Shown piece after piece: positions 24,701-36,700 of a stretch of 64,000 nucleotides of DNA. How positions within the stretch are numbered: position 1 is the stretch's first letter; every line of letters begins with the position of its first letter. Location: assembly GCF_000315625.1 (NCBI RefSeq), contig NW_005434673.1, positions 87,744 through 151,743 of the forward strand, read 5' to 3'. The DNA is from Guillardia theta CCMP2712 (lineage: Eukaryota > Cryptophyceae > Pyrenomonadales > Geminigeraceae). The notes below the pieces were generated by a model. It made no database searches. It had not been told where the DNA came from and was given only the letters and a program-made list of their open reading frames with translations. The translations under genes were made by a program, and so were the position numbers.

Positions 24701-27700
24701 GTTCTCGGTAATGTATACCTTATTTCGAAGAGGCCTGGAGATAGTTCTATGCTATTGAATGTATTCGAAAAGCCTACAAATTTGGCTGTGAAAACAACTC
24801 CTGAAATAGGAATGAAATTTCCAAATTTGTCACGTGCTTGCACTGAAAATGTCGCGATCTCATCTTTGACGGCGCTTCTGAGTCCAGCTCCGGATGCGAT
24901 ACACTCAGGTGCATAGATGGTCGACGTTTCGACTTTCATGGTAAAGGGGGACCCGATCACGTCGCTCCACAGGCTTGCTATCAGCACTCTCACGGATATG
25001 GTATACGTCGTCGCAACTGTCAGGGTAAGAGGAAACTGATAGGCGCCTCCATCTAGTGCTACTGCGGGCAATGAAATAGTATTCACTTTTCCGTTGGCGT
25101 CGGGAATGCTTGTTGCTGTAAACGAGATGGCGCTTCCGATGTTCCGAATCAAGTTGCCGAAAGTATCCAACATATTCAGGTTAAACATTTTCAGAACTCC
25201 AGCTGTTGCCTGGCTGAGTGGAAGGTAGTCACTCGCGATTGACAGTTTTGTAGTTGCAACTGAAGGAAAGCTAGGTGCAACGGTAATTTGAAATGGTATC
25301 AGAGGCAAGTTCTTTCCATAAGTGGAAATGTAAACCTTGAAAGAATCGGATCTGGTAATCACGGTAGTTGCTGTGTAAGAACCATCAAGATTGTTTTGCA
25401 GGCAACCTGTTGTGTATGGACAAGGAACTGCACTTCCAAGAAGATTTCTTACCTCGAAGATATACTCCTTGTCAATATTTGTAAATGCATTCCACACCGT
25501 GGGATTTCCATACGAATCCTTTGCTGTTATGCTCACTGAAATTGGCACACCAGCGGTAGCGGTTGAAATGACCGAAAAAGTACTTTTGTCTGCACTTGCG
25601 CGATCGGCATATACCTGGACCGACCAAGGAAGCCTGGGAAATGATTGAAGGATGCCTTTGTTATCGAATAAGTATACTACAACCTGGTACATTCCAGATT
25701 GTGTCAGAAGAGGAGTGCAATAATATCTCAGTTGTACAAATGGACACGACACATTGGCGGTGCTCGAAATACTGCTCAACACCAGCATCATTGTATCCAG
25801 CATTTCCCATCCTCGTTGATAAGCAAAAGGATCAGGTTTTACCAATAGTTCTGAATCTCTCGCAAGGATTCCAACGGTGAATGATGATCCGGCGATTAGA
25901 GCGTTGGGAACCGAAGGATCGTAGGTTGAAACACTTAAATTTGTGAGGCCTGGAATTGCGTAGAATTGTAGGATCCGTGAGAGCTGCTTGTTGTCCGAGA
26001 AGGAATAGATTGTTGCAAGGTAAGTGCCCTTTGAGGTAGGGAGCCATGTGATGATGTAAGCACCGTTTTGTAAATCAGTTATGCTGGACTTCACAACCAT
26101 GTTTCCTGGAGTATCTGTGAATTGAATTGAGAACGATAAGCCTCCAGTTGTAAGATTATTCTCAAATGTATCCCTGGATTGCATCAGTAAATAGACTTGC
26201 TCACGAGTTCTTACAATATTGAAATTCACAAATGAAATGTTCAGAATCGTCTTCTCGAGTTCCATCTTAGAAGAAACAACGCTAATAGTAGCTGGTGAAG
26301 ATGGAATCGGTTGCTGGAACAATGATATTTGCACTGAATATTGTCCAGCTTTGGTCAAGTATATGTTGTATTCTCGCAATCCGGGGTTCGACTTGGTGGG
26401 TTGCTGAGACTCGTATACTTCAAGGCATGGCCATTGATCACATGAACCTGACGACGGGATAACAGAGACCTCAAACTTTGCTGTCACATTGTAGTTCTCA
26501 TTTCCAAATATGTCAGCCATGAAGGCAGTAAAAAGCCTCGGTTGACCCGCCTGAATCGGAGAAGTCGAAAGAGAGAATGTCGAAGCTTTGGCACTGGGGA
26601 TGCTGGGCAACACAGAGACGTTGAACGGACTTCCTTGAACCTGTCGAGCACTGCTTTGGAGTCTTATTTCAAGCACATACAGTCCAGCTCTTGTCACCAA
26701 GTATTGACAGATGTGTTTGAAAGAAGAATACGAGACTGATAGGGTCGATATCTCATTCCCAATTCTGAGAAATACTTCAAAGGAATCAGATAGGAGAGTG
26801 CCATCCTGCAACACTGGGTTTCCGTAAGTGTCAAAGCTCGTGATAGAAAACGATGCGGCAGTTCCCACCGTAGCGAGACTTACAGCACTCCCTTGAATGC
26901 GACAATTCGAAGCATTTGTGATATTCGGAACGTAAGTTATGTTGAATGGACTTCCCTTGATATTTTCAGATGCAAGGAATACCCGAATCTGGTATTGACT
27001 TGCCCTTGTAAGTATGAATTCCGCGGTATAGGTTCCATCTTGACGGTCTGTACAGTTCCTTACAACACCTGAATCGATCCTAAAACTCACGGGATATCCT
27101 CCTGAAATCAGCCTTATTCCTTTTCTGTCTTTGATGACTACAAGGAAGATGGTTCTCACTCCTGCTATCTGTGTTTGAATCACAGCTGGATTGCCATCGC
27201 CCTCACCGGTTATCATGCTCATTGATGCATCGGGTGCTCCGGGATTTGCTACGATCTCAAAGATAAAAGGACTAATTGAGGCATGTTGTGTACCTCGAAG
27301 AACCACAGAGACCGTTAAATTGATAGCGTAGTCCGTCGTTGCAAAGCTTGCTCCATATAAGCCATTGCCAACCGCCGATATCTTGACAGTAGATACTGCT
27401 GGCTGCAGAAAGACTTTCCAATCTTCGGTTGTCGAGCCAGCGTTATTCCCATATTTATCCCTGGACCTTATCCAAAAGGTGACCTTGTCTTTGATCGAGC
27501 CACCAGAAGCATCGAATATCAGGCTTGCGCTCGCATCCACGATTTCAGGGAAAAGTTGAAGCAGTGTGGACGACCCAATGTCACTGATGCCATATTTGAC
27601 ACTCAGCGAATACTGCCCACTTCTCGTGATTGCAAATATGAACTTCTGATTTCCAATCACTTGAAATGCTAAATTGCTGTCATCCGTTTTCGATGCGATC

Positions 27701-30700
27701 AAAACAGAGAAATTCATCGATTCAAGAATTGTGTTTCCAAAAGTGTCTTTTGGGACAACAACGAGATCACGGGAGGATCCAGCGACCCCCTGATTGAAAC
27801 CAGTGCTGAAGGAAGTAAACGAAGCTTTGATATCAATTGAAGACGCTTGAATCCTAGAAGAGATGGGACTGCCTTGAATGTGGAACGATCCGCACAGAAT
27901 TGAGAGGGTGTAGGAACCAGCAAATGTAGCCATATAAGTTGCTATCAAGGTCCCGTTCCGAGCATCAGTCAGCAATCCTTGTCCCACAGGGTCAAAGCTG
28001 ATGGTGAATAATGTCGGAGACGCGGGACTCAAAGTTCGCGGATTCCCGTATATGTCCCGAGTAACCACTAATGACGTGTAAGTTCTCCCCGCTATGCCAA
28101 TGAACATCTGATTCAGGTCTGTTGCAACATGGAAAATACTGTTGGGAGACGATGGTCCTGGCAAAATCGGAGAAAATTTGATGGATTGAGATGGATACAG
28201 CATGATTGATTCAGTGGTACGGAACTCAACAGATGCGTTTTGTACTTCACCTGCAACAGAAGGAACAAGGGTTGGAATCATGATTTCCCATATTGAACCC
28301 GCGGGAAGGTGCGAACCGCCGTATCTTTTGAAAATCAGTTCTTGTTTGGGTCTTTGATTTGCACAGCAAACTGGAAGATATTCAATCTTCACAAGATTAG
28401 AGATGTTTGCAGGAGCACTCTCATTCTTCATAATCGGATTGCAGGTCTCATTAAGAATTCCATTCATCAACTTCAGTACCACGAAGGATGTGTAATTGGC
28501 TTCGATAGTATTATTGCATGTTGTGGATGTCCACCATCCATAATCATTCTCAACCAGGCATCCAGCTCTCTCAAGTTGATTTTGACTTTGCTTGAGCTCC
28601 TCCATGCTGCACAAGTGGGCATCCAAGACTTCACAGAAACCATTGGATTCAGCCCATGACATTTCTACAGGACACCCATTCGCTCCGCAACGACGGTGCA
28701 GATCAATTTGACATCCATTTGTGGAAACACATGTCGAGATGTTTGTTCCATTCTCGATCGAGTCAAAGCATTTTCCGAACGGATTTGATTGAGTCACAAG
28801 CAGTTTGCCGTCATCACCTGTCGCTATTTGAGCTGAGAGCGACGTAAGGGCTATTCTTCCATCCACTTTCAAATGAAATTTCGAAACTTCAGGCAGCTGT
28901 CCGGGAGCAATCGATTGAATTCGGAGAAGTGTGTGAAAACCTGCTTGAAAGTTATCGAAGGAAACTTTAGCTAGAGGTATTGTGGTATAGTAAAAGTTCA
29001 CACTGGCTTCTGGTGTTCCAGTCCACTGACTTTCTCTGTCCTCAATGACAAGACTGGGTCGATACCTCAAGCTACCGGACAATGCATCGCCAGCTGGAGC
29101 GGTGCAAAGCACTGAGCTGTCACTTTGCCACTTCTTGTCATAACATTTAGTCGGGCCGATTTTTGCTTCGAGTTGATCTGGATTGAAAACCCCAAAAGTG
29201 CTGAAATAAAAAGTCAGTCGCAAAATGGATACACTACATCAAGTCTTACCTTCCAATGATAGTTATGACCAACGGAGGGTAAGATTGGCCCCCTAAACTA
29301 GGGAGATTGTTTGGTGAAATTTTTCGAATTTCAGCCATGTTGTAAGTAAATAGAGTATAGCAGGAATACGGAGAAATCCGAAAGGGCACCGAAGTTCCAA
29401 GTCCACTGGAGACAAGACATGAAATGCTGGAGTCAGAAAGCCATTGCGATGTAACACACTTTGTCTCCTTCAAGAAGACAGAAAGAGAATAGTCAGACGT
29501 TCCGAGATTCAACCCGAACAATGTAACAACAAAGTTCCCAACAGGAGGACCATTGACTGGAAAACTCGAGTTCACGCACGGTACTGAATAGTTAAAAACG
29601 GGTTGCAAAGTACTCATCTGTTGCAAAAGCGTAATCGAAGCTATATTCTCTTTAAAGAAACCGGCAGAAACTTTACAAGCTAATGAGCTCTGTGAAAACC
29701 ATTCGCTTTGCTCACATGCTGTACTTCCAGCCCTTGCCCGAGAGGAGAAAGAATTGAACCCCATGTTCATACCAACCAATGTCAGAGAACTTTTACCAGA
29801 TGGATTGACTTCAAGCACACAAGAGGTAATATTTTCAGTATCAAGAAGCGACTGATTCTTGGCGGAGCATTTCGAGTCACCTTCTAATCTATCTAACGCA
29901 ATTGCAGGGTAAGTGAAAGTGAGGCTCATTGTTCGAATTTGGGATTGAATCGAAACTACGACACTGTCAAAGTCATTCACGCCCGAGCTGCACAGGCACA
30001 GGGAAGCAGTGTCCGAGAGCCAAGAACTCCGTTCACACGATGAAGCTCCCAAGCGAGCCGCAACTGTCGAATGCAATAATCCGAAATTTTTCCCTATCAT
30101 CGTCACGGACTTAATACCACTCAGAGTCTTAGCATAGAAAGAGTCGTAAGAGATCAGATTCTGCGAGGATCCAACCAACTGATGAATGGTAACGATTGCC
30201 GTGAGGCCGTCTCCCAATCCTCGGACGTTCTTGCATGTGAGCATGCTGTCTGATTTCCATCTGGTTGGTGTGGAAGCTGATTGACCTATTCTCATTGTTA
30301 CAGTGCTATCATACTTGCTGAACGAAATGCCAACCGCAGTGTGAGTTCCCATAATCTGCTCGCTAGGAGGAAGGTTTGAAAAAGATGCATATTGTACTTC
30401 ATTGCCAAGATATGCAAATGCTTCTGTTGCTGTTCCAATGCTCAGTGAAGTAGTAATTTGAACTCGGAGAGAAATTCCGGAGCCTGCAGACATCAACGAT
30501 CGAATTGAAGAATCTGAACGCCAAAGGGTAGCTTCGGAGTTTGTGAAGCCTCCTTGTACTCGTGGAGTTTGAGAAAGATGCCCGAACCCCGACCCTAGAA
30601 TTTCCACCGAGGTGTTTGATTGACCTACAACCAAGTAATAGTAACCTGAGCCATGTTGCACATCATAGTTGGTCGGAAACTTGATTCCTTGTCTTCTGTC

Positions 30701-33700
30701 TTCTAGACTACATGAGCTCAACAAATACCTGTAAACAATTGGTCCCTCAAGCCCATCACATCCATTCATGAATAGACAAGACCAATATTCAGTATACGAT
30801 TGACATAGACTACGTTGATTCCTTATACGGAGGAAACGATTCGAGCATGTTGATTGCGTCAAGTATGAGCACAGACCAGTTGTTCGTACCGTTTTTAGCC
30901 TTGGACTGTCAAAAGACGTTGCTTGAGATTGAGAACCCAACTTGTAAGCTGAGGTGATTTGCAACGTTGAACTAGAAACTTGCATCGATGGTGATTTGCA
31001 CAGCGTTGAAGAGTCTGACAGCCAGTTCGTCTCCTCGCTCGCTGTCCCTCCTACCCGCGTCCCTTGTGATGTTGATACCAGTCCTATCCCTCGTCCAAGC
31101 AGCGTAACAACAACCCCCCCTGTGCTTGCTGAGTTCCAGCGCGTGCTCGCTCCAACCTGCGGTGTATCTGCAGATACCGCACCAGTCATGCTCGAGGTGC
31201 GATGGCCTGTCGTTAGGAGTAGGCGCAAGCTGCTTTTCTCAATCTGGGATACCATGCCCGCCGTTGAGGTGTCGGAGAACCAGCTTGTAGAGGAGAGCGC
31301 AGTGCTGCTTACGCGAGCTACTGAGCTCACCGCAAAGATGCCGAAGAATGAGCCCTGGAGACTTATCCTAACCGACGAGGTGCAAGGGAGGTTCATCCTC
31401 GTCAGGGTGCTCAATGAGCTGGAGTCAGCTGACAATGCCTCGGTGAGCGAAGACGTTTGCAGTCCATTTGTAAGCAAGACAGTCAACGACGCTGTCATCA
31501 ACGAACCACCTTTGCACATGACGGAGGTGACATTAGTCCAAACTGTCAATTCACAACTGGTTGACCCTGATCTTGATCGATATGTTGAGAGGGCGGAGAT
31601 GAATCGTTGAGTGCTGGCTAATATGATTTCAGGTTGCAAGTGTTTTGCATTTGATCTTGCAGTGACTGCACTCATAGAAACTAGATCTGATGAAAATACG
31701 CCAGATGTTGACCCTGTGTTGATAGCAGACGTAATCATTATTCTCAGAGTATTTGCTGTGCTGTAGGATGGAAGCAAAGACAGAGAAGAGCATGATATCC
31801 ATACAGTGGATTCACAAGTTGTAGAATGAATCTTTGCAGCCAAAGTTGTATCAAATGATGAATGCAGGCTTCCAAAAACTAGCTTTGTGTGACAAGCAGG
31901 GCATCCAAAATTTTGCGATGGCATAGCCCTGACAATGGGTGCATCGATAGACAATGTATGCGTGATAGTAGCTTGTAGCTCCGAAATCGTCAACTTCAAG
32001 CTTCTTGTCTTCGATTCACTTGATGCTGATTGACATACAACTTGTGTCTCTGATTGCCACTGAGTTGATGCTGATCCTGAAGAATGAGTCCTGACACGTC
32101 CTGAAAAAGAATACATCCCAAAATCATTTCCAGATAAGGATATCATAGTTGCGCCTGTGAAAGGAATATTGCAGGAATGAGTGATGCATTCCTTCAACGT
32201 ACTAGAGTCCACCGAGAAGACAGAAGATGCTGTATCTACTCGAAGCGTTGCACTGATACCAACCCTTCTTGATGAGGAGAATATCACTGATGTAACACAT
32301 TTCAACACCGATTCCGACAGCCAGTTCGTCTCCTCGCTCGCTGTCCCTCCTACCCGCGTCCCTTGTGATGTTGATACCAGTCCTATCCCTCGTCCAAGCA
32401 GCGTAACAACAACCCCCCCTGTGCTTGCTGAGTTCCAGCGCGTGCTCGCTCCAACCTGCGGTGTATCTGCAGATACCGCACCAGTCATGCTCGAGGTGCG
32501 ATGGCCTGTCGTTAGGAGTAGGCGCAAGCTGCTTTTCTCAATCTGGGATACCATGCCCGCCGTTGAGGTGTCGGAGAACCAGCTTGTAGAGGAGAGCGCA
32601 GTGCTGCTTACGCGAGCTACTGAGCTCACCGCAAAGATGCCGAAGAATGAGCCCTGGAGACTTATCCTAACCGACGAGGTGCACGGGAGGTTCATCCTCG
32701 TCAGGGTGCTCAATGAGCTGGAGTCAGCTGACAATGCCTCGGTGAGCGAAGACGTTTGCAGTCCATTTGTAAGCAAGACAGTCAACGACGCTGTCATCAA
32801 CGAACCACCTTTGCACATGACGGAGGTGACATTAGTCCAAACTGTCAATTCGCATGCACTCCCAGCAGTTCTTGCTGCCACTGTACTACGATAATCCTGA
32901 ATTCCCAAGGTCAGGCTAATTTGGAGTGATCTATAGGAAGCATGATTTGTTGCAGTGACAGCTGAGAAATGATCAGAATCTGTAGACCATGCTTCAGTAA
33001 TAGTTCCAAAAGATATTGCGAGGCTAAGAAGCGCTTTCTCGCTAACAGCAGTTGATGCACATTTTCTTGCTAAAATACTGGATGAAGAGAACCATATTGA
33101 GGACTCCGCCGCACTTTGCCCTACCCGACAAGACAACGAAACTGGCCGCTGAACACCAGACACCATTTTGAGCATGAGATCTTCTGTATGATGAAAAACA
33201 TTGGTCTTTGACATGTGCGACAATGAGGGAATGTCGTATGAAGCAATGACGGAATGCGTACTTTCTAATCTGCTGCAAGAAAGTACTAAGGCGACAGAAC
33301 CAAATGAACCAAATCCATAAGAAATTTTGCCAAGTATTAATGTGTCTGACATCCATAAAGAGGCCTCACAATGGGAATAGCCTGTACGTAGCTGAAACGA
33401 AGAAAGCCTTACTCCCCCTGCTACTACTGCATAGGATAACCCATGAGAAATATAATTTTGAGACCCAAAACTCCCTGACAAAAAAACAAGATCAAACGAA
33501 TAAAAAGATGAACTCGTCCCCGTGCCTCCGCTCCCGCCCCCTCCTGCCGTCACCCCTACCCGCATGCTCCTCCCCTCTCCTGCTGCCTGCTGGCATGACA
33601 CTGCCGTCTCCGACGTCCACGCCGTGCTCTCGCTCCCCGTGCCCCCGCCCCGCCCTTGACCTGACCCCTCGTACCTCCCCAGCCCTGCCCCGTACACCGT

Positions 33701-36700
33701 CACTCCCGTCGACCCCGTCCCGGCCCTGTTCCCGCCCTCCCTTACCCCGCTCGCCCCCGCCCCGTCTGCCGAGATCGCCTCCGTCCCCGTGCCTCCGCTC
33801 CCGCCCCCTCCTGCCGTCACCCCTACCCGCATGCTCCTCCCCTCTCCTGCAGCCTGCTGGCATGACACTGCCGTCTCCGACGTCCACGCCGTGCTCTCGC
33901 TACCGCTACCGGCTATCCTTGTCTTGTCGCTATTCATTGCGATACCTAGGCCCTGACCATGGATCGTTACTTGTATGCTTCCCGTCGCCGCCTTGTTCGC
34001 TCTACGGATGCTGCTTATCGTCGCTCTATCGTTGGATAATGCTTGCGTCGTCGTCCCTGCTGCCCCTGTCCCTACTGTCACCACAGCCCCTGCTGAAGCC
34101 CCGCTGGCCGATGCAGCCCTGCAGGTCACTGCCGTCTCTGACTGCCAGGTCGACTCCGGTATGCTGGTGGCTCCTACCCGACCCCTGGATGACAAGTCCA
34201 TCAGACCCAGGCCCGATCCCCAGATCGTCACTTGCATCGACCCTGATCCAGCTGTATTCATCCTCTCTGCTGCCGTCAGCGTGACCCTATCGCTCGATAC
34301 AGCCCCTGTCAAGGACCCTCCCTGCCCTCCCGTCGTCACCGATGCTCGGAGGCTCGAGCCCGTGCTGGCTGATGCCAAGCATACGACGCTTGTCTCTCCT
34401 ACCCAGTCTGTGGCTGAGCAAGCAGATGCCTGTATACGGCCGACCGACGATGCCTGTCCGCTCCCAAGCCCTGCACAGTGTAGGGTGACGCTTGCACTCC
34501 CTGTGCTGGCCCTGTTGCCCGGCTCGGCTGTGCTCATGGTTGCGAGGTCGGTCGAGTACATGGCAGTGCTGCTTGCGGCTGTCTCCAGTATTGTCAAGGT
34601 GACCTGTGCGCTGGAGCCCCTTGATTGTCCTGCTCTACAGATGACGGCCGAGTCTGATAGCCACTCCGATCCCTCGCATGAGCTGTGCCCTGCTCGCACC
34701 GTCGGGCTTCTGTCTGAGCTCCCAAGCTGTCCTCCGACTACAGTGACGTGTGCCGACCCTGTGGCTGCCTGGTTTGATCTGCCCAGCCATGAGCTCACCG
34801 CCCCCTCGTCCCACGACAGTTGCTCCGTCACGCTTCCGACAGACCCTACGGATGTCAAGGAGACATGGTGACTTCTGCTCGCCCCCGCCGTGCCCCTGCA
34901 TCGTATCGAGGTCTCTGATTCCCAGTCAGTGCTTGTACATGCGGACACGCCTAGCCTCCCTTGCGGTGATGACATCGCGGAAGACAGCCCTGATCCTTGT
35001 ACCGTCATGCTCACAGACCCTGTACCTGCGCCGTTGTGTACACGCACCGAGCTCGTCTGGCTAGCTCCTGAGCTCCAAGCTTCTGTGATGGTGGCTACAG
35101 CCTCACCCACGGTCAACGCCAGCGATTTGCTTTCGCCTGATCCTCCCGACAGCCTGCAAGCTACCGCACTCTCCGACATCCATGATGTGCTCTCTGCGGC
35201 TGTTGACCCGGACTGTCCCCTCCCTGTCAGGGACACTGTCCCAAGCCCTAGTCCAGTCACAGTCACAAGCCCCGAGCCAGTGCTGCGTGCGTTGACGCTC
35301 GCCCTCCGCAAGCTTCCTCCGTCCCAGGTGATCGCCTCGGAGACGCTTCTTCCTGCTACCCCGCCTACGGTCAATGTAGCCCCGGATGATCTTGCCGGGC
35401 CAAGACCGCTCGCATGACACGTCAGGCTCGACTCCGACTGCCATGCTGTAGCTTGACAAGCCGTCATGACCGACGCCGACAAGCTCTGGCTTGACAACCC
35501 GTATCCCTTGCCTAGCAACCTAACCGTAACATAAGCTGAGGGCTGATTGGACACGACAGCGCCTGAAACATCCACACGATCATACGACACCAGGTCCGAT
35601 CCCGTCCCGACCAGACTAGTGATAGTAAGCACGATCTGCCCGCATGCTCCTCCCCTCTCCTGCTGCCTGCTGGCATGACACTGCCGTCTCCGACGTCCAC
35701 GCCGTGCTCTCGCTCCCCGTGCCCCCGCCCCGCCCTTGACCTGACCCCTCGTACCTCCCCAGCCCTGCCCCGTACACCGTCACTCCCGTCGACCCCGTCC
35801 CGGCCCTGTTCCCGCCCTCCCTTACCCCGCTCGCCCCCGCCCCGTCTGCCGAGATCGCCTCCGTCCCCGTGCCTCCGCTCCCGCCCCCTCCTGCCGTCAC
35901 CCCTACCCGCATGCTCCTCCCCTCTCCTGCTGCCTGCTGGCATGACACTGCCGTCTCCGACGTCCACGCCGTGCTCTCGCTACCGCTACCGGCTATCCTT
36001 GTCTTGTCGCTATTCATTGCGATACCTAGGCCCTGACCATGGATCGTTACTTGTATGCTTCCCGTCGCCGCCTTGTTCGCTCTACTGATGCTGCTTATCG
36101 TCGCTCTATCGTTGGATAATGCTTGCATCGTCGTCCCTGCTGCCCCTGTCCCTACTGTCACCACAGCCCCTGCTCATGCCGCGCTGGCCGATGCAGCCCT
36201 GCAGGTCACTGCCGTCTCTGACTGCCAGGTCGACTCCGGTATGCTGGTGGCTCCTACCCGACCCCTGGATGACAAGTCCATCAGACCCAGGCCCGATCCC
36301 CAGATCGTCACTTGCATCGACCCTGATCCAGCTGTATTCATCCTCTCTGCTGCCGTCAGCGTGACCCTATCGCTCGATACAGCCCCTGTCAAGGACCCTC
36401 CCTGCCCTCCCGTCGTCACCGATGCTCGGAGGCTCGAGCCCGTGCTGGCTGATGCCAAGCATACGACGCTTGTCACTCCTACCCAGTCTGTGGCTGAGCA
36501 AGCAGATGCCTGTATATGGCCGACCGACGATGCCTGTCCGCTCCCAAGCCCTGCACCGTGTAGGGTGACGCTTGCACTCCCTGTGCTGGCCCTGTTGCCC
36601 GGCTCGGCTGTGCTCATGGTTGCGAGGTCGGTCGAGTACATGGCAGTGCTGCTTGCGGCTGTCTCCAGTATTGTCAAGGTGACCTGCGCGCTGGAGCCAC

